Below, in pieces: positions 16,813 to 24,458 of a DNA stretch of 64,000 nt; the first letter of the stretch is position 1; every line of letters starts with the position of its first letter. The notes below the pieces were generated by a model. The model was given only the letters and a program-made list of their open reading frames with translations, did no database searches and was not told the origin of the DNA. The position numbers were made by a program, and so were the translations under genes. Source of the stretch: Bradyrhizobium sp. LMTR 3 (GTDB taxonomy: Bacteria > Pseudomonadota > Alphaproteobacteria > Rhizobiales > Xanthobacteraceae); NCBI RefSeq assembly GCF_001693485.1, contig NZ_MAXC01000004.1, positions 62,001-126,000 of the forward strand, in the 5' to 3' direction.

Positions 16813-17781
16813 TCAAACCTTGATGAGACGCACCTTCGTCCCCCAGGGATCGGCCGTCTCGATGCCGTTCGCAATCGCTGCTGCCGGCGCGCCCGCCTGT
16901 CGCAGGCGCTGCTGCTGGGCCTGCAGGATTTCCTCCGACGCGACCTCGAGCGAAAACCATGCAAGTCCCGTGGACGCATCATCCCGCCGGCCGGCGCCGG
17001 AGCTCTGCCAGACATTGATGCCGAGGTGGTGGTGATAGCGCCCCGAGGACAGGAACGCGGCGCCGGTCCGCTTACGGGTCGGGTCGAAGCCGATGGCGCC
17101 GCCATAGAAGCGGTCGGCCTGTTCGAGATCGCCGACGCGCAGATGCATGTGGCCGATGCGAAGGCCGTCGGGCGCCCCGGCATAGTTGGAGATGCGCGGA
17201 TTCGTCAGCGTCAGCAGACCGTCGATGTCGAGTGGGTCGGTCGCCATCGCGACCGTGCCGCCATCCCATTTCCAGCTTTCGGGCGCGCGGTCGGCGTAGA
17301 CCTCGATGCCGTTACCTTCGGGATCGTCGAGATAGACGGACTCGCTGACGAGATGGTCGGCAAACCCTGAGAGCGGCACCTTGTTCGTTGCGGCGTGCAC
17401 CAGCCAACGCGCGAGATCCTTGCGGGTCGGCATCAGGAAGGCAGTGTGATAAAGGCCCGCCGCACTCCGCGCCTCGCTGGCGGCGCCCGCGCGCAGGGTG
17501 AGATCGAGCAGCGGCACGCCGCCCGCGCCGAGGCGGGCGCCGGTAGCCGTGCGCTGCATGACGGTGAGCCCGATGGCGTCGCGATAGTAGTTGGTGACAA
17601 GATCGAGGTTACGCACGCGCAAGGTCACCATGCCGATCCGCATCGGCGTGCGGTTGGCGAAGATCGGCCCGGCAGCGCCGTCGGCCGCTCCTTCCGCCAA
17701 CGCTGCCGCCGTGGCGGCCGCGCTCAGCGAGGAGGCGCCGGCCAGGTGAAGGAGGGTGCGGCGGGTCAGGTCGATGCTCAT
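16813..17781 (-). CDS. VOC-family protein (CatE-like, two glyoxalase modules) with a Tat-type signal
   Basis: A 322-aa protein with two vicinal-oxygen-chelate halves. The first (residues 45-165) includes RIGMVTLRVRNLDLVTNYY, GLYHTAFLMPTRKDLA and YLDDPEGNGIEVYADR. The second (from about 200) includes GHMHLRVGDLEQADRFY, GRYHHHLGINVW and a closing DPWGTKVRLI. Potential metal ligands are the His of GLYHTAF and GHMHLR and the Glu of GIEVY. The layout matches bacillary CatE / catechol-2,3-dioxygenase-like proteins. Unusually it begins with a twin-arginine leader (LTRRTLLHLAGASSL) followed by an Ala-rich h-region, pointing to export as a folded metalloprotein. Start has a GGAGCTGTC ribosome site. 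It may be cotranscribed with the amidase. Confidence 0.85.
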   Translation of the reverse strand: MSIDLTRRTLLHLAGASSLSAAATAAALAEGAADGAAGPIFANRTPMRIGMVTLRVRNLDLVTNYYRDAIGLTVMQRTATGARLGAGGVPLLDLTLRAGAASEARSAAGLYHTAFLMPTRKDLARWLVHAATNKVPLSGFADHLVSESVYLDDPEGNGIEVYADRAPESWKWDGGTVAMATDPLDIDGLLTLTNPRISNYAGAPDGLRIGHMHLRVGDLEQADRFYGGAIGFDPTRKRTGAAFLSSGRYHHHLGINVWQSSGAGRRDDASTGLAWFSLEVASEEILQAQQQRLRQAGAPAAAIANGIETADPWGTKVRLIKV

Positions 17782-17915
17782 GACAGCTCCGTTTTTGATC
17801 GGCTCAGCGAAGCAAATCCCGCGCCGGTTCTATACTCCGCAACGTCGCAACAGGGCCAGCCGGACCATCGTTGCAGCAGAACGTTTTGCTCCGAGCAAGC
17901 TATTTTTCAGCCGCC

Positions 17916-18012
17916 CGTAGGGTGGGCAAAGGCGCTCTTCGCGCCGTGCCCACCATCTATCATCGAACTCGCTTCGTGATGGTGGGCACGCTTGCGCTTT
18001 GCCCACCCTACG
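17916..18012. repeat. palindromic intergenic repeat, GTAGGGTGGGC family (copy 1)
   Basis: The element opens with CGTAGGGTGGGCAAAG and closes with CTTTGCCCACCCTACG, with an internal pair GTGCCCACCAT / ATGGTGGGCAC. The whole 97 bp can fold into one long two-part hairpin. The same outer and inner arms occur at 42221-42314. I recognise this type as a common dispersed Bradyrhizobium palindrome. Confidence 0.9.
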
Positions 18013-18600
18013 CTGACTGATTTGCCTCGCGTGCAAGCGCAATCACGATGCACTGCTGCGGCAAATCAACACGACGGGCAAATCACTTCTGATTTTCAGA
18101 AATCGTGTCAAGCCCAAGAAACAGAAAGAATCAAAAATATTCCGCTTAACATGACGGGCAAATCATCGGCATAACTCCGCCCGTCTCGCCCATTGAGGGG
18201 CGCTCGCGATCGTCACGAACGTGCGGTGAGATGCGATGGACGCGGAATGCGCAAGACGTAGGCGCCTGACGCGTACGGCGAAGTCGTGTGGTTCGGGCGC
18301 CGCGGTGCTGGCGCTAAGCTGCGTGAAACTATTTGCGCAGCGACGGAGGCAAAAGAGCCGTTCTCCGGGGAGAGCACGAAGTAAGCCGTAAAGCCATTGC
18401 GCAGGGAAGGCCGGGATGCTCCCGCTGTACCTGTATGCTCGTGTGCGCTTTTGCTATGCGCACTTGCACACGAGACCGCGGGTGCAGCCAGCACCCGGTC
18501 TTCCCTGCGCCCTCTATTTGGAGAGGGCGGGAAGTTGAGAGCAAAGCTCGGACGCCATGCGTCGCGAGAACGCGTACGCACACTCCGTTGTCGGTTGCTC
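18013..18600. repeat. gene-free composite repeat with nested stems
   Basis: Part of the 823-bp gap between the VOC gene and an NTF2-like gene. It contains GACGGGCAAATCA twice (about 18071 and 18153), then a GC-rich segment. In that segment GCGCAGGGAAGGCCGG (18399-18414) can pair with CCGGTCTTCCCTGCGC (18495-18510), enclosing CTCGTGTGC/GCACACGAG (18438-18446 with 18466-18474) and GGGTGC/GCACCC (18480-18496). Small ORFs on both strands lack ribosome sites and are byproducts of the pairing. From memory, this block recurs in many copies in Bradyrhizobium genomes next to the GTAGGGTGGGC palindrome. It may be a non-autonomous element or encode a structured RNA. Confidence 0.6.
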
Positions 18601-18604
18601 AGGA

Positions 18605-18970
18605 CTAAGCCCCCGCCGGCACCTGATCGAGGAAGCCGGTGATGCTGCGGATGCGGCCGTCGCTGAGGACTGCGAAATCCGTACCCTTGATCGGGCTGTC
18701 GCCGCCGTCAGGGCCGAGGCCCCAGGAGAAGCGGACGTGGTCGCCAAAGCCATTGGGCTCGCCGATCAGCCTGAACCTGAAATCCGGAAACTTTTGCTGC
18801 ACGCCCGCGATCAGCGCGTCCACGCCGTCATGGCCGTTGCCCGACATCAGCGGGTCGATGTACCGGGCATCGCTGGTCCAGTTCTGGCTGAGAATTTCGC
18901 GGCGGCGGCTTGGCGTCCGCTCGTTCCACAGATCGATGTAGCTGCGGGCGATCTTGTTGATGTCGGTCAT
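18605..18970 (-). CDS. SnoaL-like NTF2-fold protein
   Basis: A 121-aa single-domain protein of the nuclear-transport-factor-2 / SnoaL type, a cone-shaped fold used by small cyclases, isomerases and dehydratases. Its start follows an AAGGAG ribosome site. Family features include an N-terminal helix IARSYIDLWNE, an ARYIDPLMSGNGHDGVDAL stretch, FPDFRFRLIG and a final strand pair with GTDFAVLSDGRIRSITGFLD. No residue set identifies a substrate. It is transcribed away from the PhaC-like hydrolase gene, with 254 bp between the starts. Confidence 0.85.
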   Translation of the reverse strand: MTDINKIARSYIDLWNERTPSRRREILSQNWTSDARYIDPLMSGNGHDGVDALIAGVQQKFPDFRFRLIGEPNGFGDHVRFSWGLGPDGGDSPIKGTDFAVLSDGRIRSITGFLDQVPAGA

Positions 18971-19111
18971 CGTGCTCTCCTTCGTTCCGGCCGAATGGGC
19001 CGGCTGGCCGACTATCGAGAAATCCGACGCGCCAATCGATTACCTCAGAGGTCAAGGATTTCGATTTTGGCAATCAAGCATCTTGCGGATGCGGTGCTGA
19101 CCTATTTCCGC

Positions 19112-19133
19112 CGATCGATCGATCGATCGATCG
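19112..19133. repeat. CGAT tetranucleotide tandem repeat
   Basis: Five and a half uninterrupted CGAT units in the intergenic region between two divergent genes, about 90 bp upstream of the PhaC-like GTG start. The tract is self-complementary. Such tracts can change length by slippage and here could alter promoter spacing, but no evidence for variation is available. Confidence 0.85.
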
Positions 19134-19224
19134 GGCTAGGGCCGGCGCCGGATCTGGCGTAAAAGCATGCGACCTCGGCTCTTGCCGTCCTCATCGTGGT
19201 GGGACGATCAATCGGGGAACGGGT

Positions 19225-20376
19225 GTGGCAGAGAAACCCAAGATACCGGAGACGCCGGAGCAGCATGCGGGCGCCGATTGGGCGCAGCAGGTGTGGCTGT
19301 GGCCGCTGGAGGCCACGCGATTGGCGCTCGACAGCTACGCGCAATGGTTCGCTGATCCCAAGCCCGCGCCTTCCAATGCGCCGGAGCAGATGCCGCTGGC
19401 CTGGACCACGCCAAATGTCGTGGCGCTGCAACTTCCGTCGATGCGGCTGCGGGCGTTTTCGCGAGGCAATGCGGGGCAGCCGGTGCTCGTTTGCGCGCCC
19501 TATGCGCTGCACGGCGCACTGGTCGCGGACTTCGCGCCTGACCATAGTCTGGTAGGGGCGCTGCAACGAGACGGCATGAACCGCATCTATGTCACGGACT
19601 GGCGCTCGGCCACGCCGGAAATGCGCCATCTGTCGATCGACAATTATCTTGCCGAACTCAATGTGGCGATCGACGAGATCGGCGCGCCGGTCGATCTTGT
19701 CGGCCTGTGCCAGGGCGGGTGGCTGTCGCTGGTCTACGCCGCTCGTTTCCCCGGCAAGGTGCGGCGGCTGGTGCTCGCCGGTGCACCGGTCGATGTATCC
19801 GCGCCGTCAGAACTCTCGAAGATGGTGGCCGCACTTCCGCAGGCAGCTTTCGAGCAGATGGTGCAGCAGGGAGGAGGAATCATGAACGGCGAGCACATGC
19901 TGCGGTTCTGGAACACGCCGTTCAGCCAGCATGACGTCGAAGCCGTGCTGCAAAGGAATCTTCGCGACGGATCGGACGAGGCGCGCATGCTGCTGGACCG
20001 TTTCAAGCGCTGGGATCGCGAGGCACTGGATCTGCCGGGAGCATATTATCTCGAGGTGACCGGCCGGGTTTTTCGCGAGAACCAGATCGCTGAAGGGCGT
20101 TTCGTCGCGCTCGGCCGCAGGATCGATCCTGCCGAGGTGCGCGTGCCGGTCTTCCTGCTGGCGGGAGAGAACGACATCGTCGTCCCGCCCGATCAGGCGT
20201 TCGCAACCGCACGGCTTTTGGGCACGCCGCCGGCATGGCTGGAACGGGCCTCCGAGCCATGCGGTCATCTCAGCCTTTTCATGGGGCGCAGCGCCTTGCG
20301 CCATTCCTGGCACCGGATCGCCCGGTGGCTTCAGGCCGATATCGGCGATGTCACGGGCGCACGGATCAGCGCGTGA
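19225..20376 (+). CDS. alpha/beta hydrolase resembling a shortened PHA synthase
   Basis: A 383-aa alpha/beta hydrolase with a cysteine in the nucleophile elbow: GLCQGG at 160-165 (Cys162). This is the PHA-synthase form of the lipase box. Asp317 in AGENDIVVPP and His348 in PCGHLSLFMG complete a triad. The spacing (Cys-Asp about 155, Asp-His about 31) is close to that of PhaC. The YVTDWRSATPE segment corresponds to the D-W-G-x-P region of PhaC. PhaC is usually near 590 aa with a long N-terminal domain, which is missing, so a polyester synthase, depolymerase or acyltransferase role is undecided. The start is GTG 19225 after a GGGGAACGG ribosome site; ATG alternatives lie far inside. Confidence 0.8.
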   Translation: MAEKPKIPETPEQHAGADWAQQVWLWPLEATRLALDSYAQWFADPKPAPSNAPEQMPLAWTTPNVVALQLPSMRLRAFSRGNAGQPVLVCAPYALHGALVADFAPDHSLVGALQRDGMNRIYVTDWRSATPEMRHLSIDNYLAELNVAIDEIGAPVDLVGLCQGGWLSLVYAARFPGKVRRLVLAGAPVDVSAPSELSKMVAALPQAAFEQMVQQGGGIMNGEHMLRFWNTPFSQHDVEAVLQRNLRDGSDEARMLLDRFKRWDREALDLPGAYYLEVTGRVFRENQIAEGRFVALGRRIDPAEVRVPVFLLAGENDIVVPPDQAFATARLLGTPPAWLERASEPCGHLSLFMGRSALRHSWHRIARWLQADIGDVTGARISA

Positions 20377-20386
20377 GAGGCAGATG

Positions 20387-20420
20387 AAAATGCCCCGGAT
20401 TGCGCCTGCAATCCGGGGCA
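20387..20420 (-). terminator. rho-independent terminator of the ridA gene
   Basis: TGCCCCGGATTGC and GCAATCCGGGGCA form a perfect 13-bp stem with a GCCT loop (20391-20420). On the minus strand it is followed by TTTTC. It lies 27 bp beyond the RidA stop and would also stop transcripts converging from the plus-strand hydrolase, though the T-run supports only the minus direction. Confidence 0.85.
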
Positions 20421-20446
20421 GCAAGACGGTTGGCGGCTGGCTGACG

Positions 20447-20797
20447 TTACTTCGCCGCGACGACCATGATCTCGACGTTGTACTGCGGGGCGGCGAGCTT
20501 GGCCTCGACGGTGGCGCGCGCCGGGGTGTTGCCGGCCGAGACCCAGCCGTCCCACACCGCGTTCATCTCGGGAAAGGTCTTCATGTCGGTGATGTAGATC
20601 GTGGCCGACAAGAGCTTCGACTTGTCGGTGCCGGCCTTGGCGAGATGGCCGTCGATGATCGAGAGAATGTCCTCGGTCTGCTCGGTCACGCTCTTGCCGG
20701 CGGCCTTGCCGGCAACGACGCCGGCGAGATAGACGGTGTTGCCGTGGACGACGGCCTGGCTCATGCGAGGTCCGGTTTCGAAGCGCTGGATGGTCAT
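20447..20797 (-). CDS. RidA-family (YjgF/YER057c) protein
   Basis: A 116-aa RidA-superfamily protein; members hydrolyse reactive enamines/imines from amino-acid catabolism or act in related ways. It has the typical start MTIQRFETGPRMSQAVVHG, the VYLAGVVA strand and the signature TPARATVEAKLAAPQYNVEI. The Arg in PARATVE corresponds to the ligand-binding Arg of RidA. The variant is of the longer-signature type (Rid2-7-like is possible), so enamine hydrolase activity is not certain. Ribosome site AGGAG before ATG 20797. It lies 121 bp downstream of the FAD dehydrogenase on the same strand; that gap holds a GCCATG/CATGGC dyad but no gene. Confidence 0.92.
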   Translation of the reverse strand: MTIQRFETGPRMSQAVVHGNTVYLAGVVAGKAAGKSVTEQTEDILSIIDGHLAKAGTDKSKLLSATIYITDMKTFPEMNAVWDGWVSAGNTPARATVEAKLAAPQYNVEIMVVAAK

Positions 20798-20918
20798 ATT
20801 GTTCTCCTGATAGGGGGCGGCGGTTACTTAGCGCGCTCGTGTCCCATGCGCCACTGCGTTATTTGCATTGAGCTTGGAGCCGCCATGCCGGGACAAGCTT
20901 GCCCATCATGGCGAGAAA

Positions 20919-22577
20919 TCAGGAAGCCGCCTTTGCCGCCGCGCGTCCCGCATTCCTCCCCGAGAACAGGCAGCCGCCGAGGAAGGTGCCTTCCAGCGAG
21001 CGGTAGCCATGCATGCCGCCGCCACCGAATCCGGCGGCTTCGCCGGCGGCGTACAGGCCCCTGATGATCTCGCCGTTGGTGCCGAACACGCGCGAGTCGA
21101 GATCGGTTTCGAAACCGCCCAGCGTCTTGCGCGTCAATATGTTGAGCTTGACCGCGATCAGCGGGCCGTGTTCGGGGTCGAGAATCCGATGCGGCTTTGC
21201 GGTGCGGATCAATTTGTCGCCGATATAGCGGCGCGCATTGTGCAGGTTCATCACCTGCGCGTCCTTGACATAGGGGTTGATGATCTCGCGGTCGCGCGCC
21301 TCGATCTGCGCCTTGATGTGATCGAGCTTGAGCAGGTCGCTGCCGGCGAGCGCGTTCATCGCACTGACGAGGTCGCCGAGATTGTCGCGCACGATGAAAT
21401 CGGCGCCGTTCTGCTTGAACGCTTCCACCGGCGCCGGCGCCCCCTTGTTGGTGGCGCGCTTGATCGTCATGCGCCAGCTCTTGCCCGTGAGATCGGGATT
21501 CTGCTCGGAGCCGGAGAGCGCGAACTCCTTTTTGATGATGCTCTGGGTCAGGATGAACCAGGAGTAATCGTAGCCGGTCGACATGATGTATTGCAGTTGG
21601 CCGAGCGTGTCGGAGCCCGGGAAGAGCGGCGCGGGCAGGCGCTTGCCGGTGGCGTCGAACCACATCGAGGAGGGACCGGGCAGGATACGGATGCCGTGGC
21701 GCGGCCAGATCGGGTTCCAGTTCCGGATGCCCTCGACATAGTGCCACATCCGGTCGCGGTTGATCAGCCGCGCGCCGGCCGCCTCGGTAATGCCGATCAT
21801 ACGGCCGTCGACATGTTCGGGGACGCCGGAGATCATGAACGTCGGCGGCGCGCCCAGCCGCTTCGGCCAGTTCTGCCGGACCATGTCGTGATTGCCGCCG
21901 ATGCCGCCGGAAGCGACGATCACGGCCTGCGCACGCAGCGTGAAATCGCCGATCACCTGGCGCGAGGAGCTCTTGCCGCGCTCGACGCTGTCGGGTTCGA
22001 GCACCGAGCCGCCGACTCCTTCGACCGCGCCGTTCGTCATCATGAGTGTGTCGACGCGGTGGCGGAACTTGAACGTCAACCGGCCGTTTTTTTGCGCTTC
22101 GCGCGCGCGGCGCTCGAACGGCTCGACGATGCCGGGGCCGGTGCCCCAGGTGACGTGAAAGCGCGGCACCGAATTGCCGTGGCCCATCGCGTCATAGCCG
22201 CCGCGCTCGGCCCAGCCGACCACCGGAAAAATACGGTGACCCATCGCGCGCAGCCAGTCGCGCTTCTCGCCGGCCGCGAACGCAACATACGCTTCCGCCC
22301 ATCGCTTCGGCCAATGGTCGTCGTCGCGGTCGAAGCCCGCGGTGCCCATCCAATCCTGCAATGCGAGATCAAACGAATCCTTAATGCCGAGCCGGCGTTG
22401 TTCGGGAGAGTCGACCAGAAACAATCCGCCGAACGACCAAAAGGCTTGTCCGCCAAGGCTTTGTTCGCCTTCCTGGTCGACGACAATGACGCGCTTGCCG
22501 GCATCTGCGATCTCCGTCGCCGCGACCAGCCCCGCCAAGCCGCCGCCGACCACAATTACGTCTGCATCGTCAGCCAT
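20919..22577 (-). CDS. FAD-binding dehydrogenase of the KsdD/fumarate-reductase type
   Basis: A 552-aa flavoprotein with N-terminal FAD motif VIVVGGGLAGLVAATEIADAG and an Asp at the end of the second strand (VVDQEGEQSLGGQAF). A long substrate-cap region follows, and the C-terminal FAD segment reads GLYAAGEAAGFGGGGMHGYR. Members of this group are annotated as putative 3-ketosteroid dehydrogenases or FAD-binding dehydrogenases, but a steroid substrate is not supported by any neighbour here. Ribosome site GGAGAGG precedes the ATG. An antisense frame of 624 aa across the same DNA is a high-GC artefact. RidA downstream could act on an imine product; that link is inference. Confidence 0.88.
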   Translation of the reverse strand: MADDADVIVVGGGLAGLVAATEIADAGKRVIVVDQEGEQSLGGQAFWSFGGLFLVDSPEQRRLGIKDSFDLALQDWMGTAGFDRDDDHWPKRWAEAYVAFAAGEKRDWLRAMGHRIFPVVGWAERGGYDAMGHGNSVPRFHVTWGTGPGIVEPFERRAREAQKNGRLTFKFRHRVDTLMMTNGAVEGVGGSVLEPDSVERGKSSSRQVIGDFTLRAQAVIVASGGIGGNHDMVRQNWPKRLGAPPTFMISGVPEHVDGRMIGITEAAGARLINRDRMWHYVEGIRNWNPIWPRHGIRILPGPSSMWFDATGKRLPAPLFPGSDTLGQLQYIMSTGYDYSWFILTQSIIKKEFALSGSEQNPDLTGKSWRMTIKRATNKGAPAPVEAFKQNGADFIVRDNLGDLVSAMNALAGSDLLKLDHIKAQIEARDREIINPYVKDAQVMNLHNARRYIGDKLIRTAKPHRILDPEHGPLIAVKLNILTRKTLGGFETDLDSRVFGTNGEIIRGLYAAGEAAGFGGGGMHGYRSLEGTFLGGCLFSGRNAGRAAAKAAS

Positions 22578-22747
22578 CGTTTCCTCTCCCGTGCCGTTTT
22601 TGATTCAAGCCCGCGTCCTCGCGCGCGGTCAACGGCAATCGGACTCTTGTCTGTGACTGCATCGCTGCGGCAAAGGATTGCTTGTTCCAGTTTGGGACCT
22701 CTGCGCGCGGAGGGTGCAGCGGCCAAGCAACACTTGATTTGAATTTG

Positions 22748-22777
22748 TTTTGACTAGCTGTGTCTGCCTAGACAAAA
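22748..22777. promoter_or_regulatory. inverted repeat in a divergent promoter region
   Basis: TTTTGACTAG and CTAGACAAAA form 10-nt arms with one mismatch and a 10-nt spacer, in the AT-richer part of the gap between the FAD dehydrogenase and the plus-strand ClpP-like gene. The left arm overlaps a TTGACT that could be a -35 element for the plus-strand gene. The size fits a TetR- or FadR-like operator; the regulator is unknown. Confidence 0.4.
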
Positions 22778-22862
22778 TCACGATCTCAAACGACGCTACG
22801 CCACGTCTTGCATCACGAAGACGATCAGATTCGGTTTCGACATTTTGGATTTGGGGCGGGAT

Positions 22863-23333
22863 ATGAAGCTGGTGACGGGGTTGCTTGCCGCGGTGCTGCT
22901 GCTGGCGGGGGTAGGGGCGAGCCAGGCGGTGGTGCGGATAGCCGACGATCGCGGCGGCCGGATCGGCACCTATGTCGACAGATACCAGGGCCTGCGCACC
23001 TCGGGCGAAACCGTGATCATCGACGGCCTGTGCGCCTCGGCCTGCACCATCGTACTCGGCGCGGTTCCCCATGACCGGATCTGCGTCACCTCGCACGCCA
23101 ATCTCGGCTTCCATGCCGCCTGGGATTTCGGCGCCAACGGCCGTGCCATCACCAACCCCGAAGCAACACAGATGCTGTATTCGATGTATCCGCCGCCGGT
23201 ACGGAGGTGGATCGCGGCGCGCGGTGGTCTGACCCAGCGCATGCTCTTCCTGCGCGGCAAGCAGCTTCAGGCGATGTACAGGCCCTGCTACCTCGACGCC
23301 CAGGCGTCCTCGAACAAGCCCGCTTCGCGCTGA
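22863..23333 (+). CDS. small secreted ClpP/crotonase-like protein with a CASAC motif
   Basis: A 156-aa protein with a Sec signal peptide (MKLVTGLLAAVLLLAGVGAS, cleaved near SQA). The mature part has VIIDGLCASACTIVLGAVPHDRICV then ANLGFHAAW. This is the pattern of periplasmic ClpP-like proteins (COG3904 type), where a Ser in G-x-C-A-S-A-C takes the place of the ClpP nucleophile and a His follows. A second, longer protein with the same G-x-C-A-S-A-C motif is encoded at 50869-51672. ATG 22863 is preferred over TTG 22845 because it places the signal peptide at the start. Catalytic activity is unproven. Confidence 0.75.
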   Translation: MKLVTGLLAAVLLLAGVGASQAVVRIADDRGGRIGTYVDRYQGLRTSGETVIIDGLCASACTIVLGAVPHDRICVTSHANLGFHAAWDFGANGRAITNPEATQMLYSMYPPPVRRWIAARGGLTQRMLFLRGKQLQAMYRPCYLDAQASSNKPASR

Positions 23334-23559
23334 ACCGAACGGGCGTTTCGCCAAAGAAGTAACGCGGTGGCCGGACCTGCCGCCTTCGCTAAAGCTTCGG
23401 CGGCCGAGCGCATTCTTGGCCCGGCGAAGCGTTCGCGGAGACGGGTCCCGGCCATTTTGCTTTTTGTGCACCTCTCGCCCGACCTGCCCTCCGCATGACG
23501 TGATGTCGGGCGCGGCCATTCCGCTTGCCTGCTCAGGGAACTGGCCCTATCTGAACCCC

Positions 23560-23754
23560 ATGGTTCAGCCGATTTCCACGCAAGTCCGAATGATGGCGGC
23601 GGCCCCGCGGCAGAGCAGGGTCGCGTCCGTGATCGTCTGGAGCGCTGCCGGCCTCGGTGCGGCGGCCGTGCTCGGCGCGGCTGCATTGTGGTTCCATTAC
23701 GGCACCACGGTGTTTTTCGAAATGATCGCCGCCGGCATCTCGGCCTGCTTCTGA
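23560..23754 (+). CDS. small single-pass membrane protein upstream of SCO
   Basis: A 64-aa ORF from ATG 23560 (MVQPISTQVRMM); an internal ATG at 23590 is an alternative. It has a basic N-terminus, one transmembrane helix (VIVWSAAGLGAAAVLGAAAL) and a C-terminus FHYGTTVFFEMIAAGISACF. It ends 23 bp before the SCO gene and is on the same strand, so the two are probably cotranscribed. The longer frame starting at 23416 has no ribosome site. Function unknown; a link to cytochrome oxidase assembly is only by position. Confidence 0.65.
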   Translation: MVQPISTQVRMMAAAPRQSRVASVIVWSAAGLGAAAVLGAAALWFHYGTTVFFEMIAAGISACF

Positions 23755-23777
23755 CCGGGCAATAAGGAATTCCTGAC

Positions 23778-24368
23778 ATGGACCGGACCATTCGCCCGCT
23801 GGTGATTATCGCTGCCTTCGCCGCGAGCCTCGCGGTCGGGCTGACGATCATGCTGTGGGCAATGGGCGGCTTGCGAACCGTCACGGCGCCGGCCGCGATC
23901 GGCGGACCGTTTCAACTGACCGACCAGGCCGGCCAGACCGTCACCGAGCAGAATTTAAAAGGCAAGCCGACACTGATTTTCTTCGGCTTCACCCATTGCC
24001 CAGATGTCTGCCCGACCTCGCTGTTCGAGATATCGGAAGTGCTGAAAGCAATGGGCAGTGATGCCGATCGCGTCAACGCCTGGTTCGTCTCCGTCGATCC
24101 CGAGCGCGACACGACGGCCGCGATGAAGGACTATCTCTCCAGCTTCGACCCGCATTTGAAGGGGCTGACCGGCAATCCGGAGGCGATCGCAAAGGTGCTC
24201 TCGGCCTACCGGGTCTATGCAAAAAAAGTCCCGCTCAAGGACGGCGACTACACCATGGATCACACCGCGCTGATCTATCTGATGGATCGCGATGGCAATT
24301 TCGTAGCGCCCTTCAACCTGAAACGGACGCCCGAGGAAGCTGCCAAGGATTTGAAGCGCTATCTCTGA
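23778..24368 (+). CDS. SCO1/SenC-family copper chaperone for cytochrome oxidase assembly
   Basis: A 196-aa membrane-anchored thioredoxin-fold protein that delivers copper to, or keeps reduced, the CuA site of cytochrome c oxidase. One N-terminal membrane helix (residues 8-30) leads to a periplasmic domain. This has FFGFTHCPDVCPTSL (the C-x-x-x-C copper-binding pair) and the distal His in TMDHTALIYLMD, so all three copper ligands are present. Length is normal for bacterial SCO. An AAGGAATT ribosome site precedes ATG 23778. No cox structural genes are in the window. Confidence 0.95.
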   Translation: MDRTIRPLVIIAAFAASLAVGLTIMLWAMGGLRTVTAPAAIGGPFQLTDQAGQTVTEQNLKGKPTLIFFGFTHCPDVCPTSLFEISEVLKAMGSDADRVNAWFVSVDPERDTTAAMKDYLSSFDPHLKGLTGNPEAIAKVLSAYRVYAKKVPLKDGDYTMDHTALIYLMDRDGNFVAPFNLKRTPEEAAKDLKRYL

Positions 24369-24458
24369 GCGGCAAGCCGGCCAAAGGGCGAAAACGGCCT
24401 CGCTTCGCGGGCCGGATGGTCTATAAGGCCGTGAAATTCCGCAAAGCCATTGCCGAAG

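Noticed and set aside
18213..18581. Minus-strand frame of 122 codons in the 17.8-18.6 kb gap
   Set aside because: It lies in repeat DNA and has no ribosome site. Similar frames are over-annotated in Bradyrhizobium repeats.
20868..22742. Long plus-strand frame (624 codons) opposite the FAD dehydrogenase
   Set aside because: It is rich in Arg/His/Asp/Gln/Val as expected for the complement of a high-GC gene, has no domain motif, and the minus-strand gene has clear FAD motifs.
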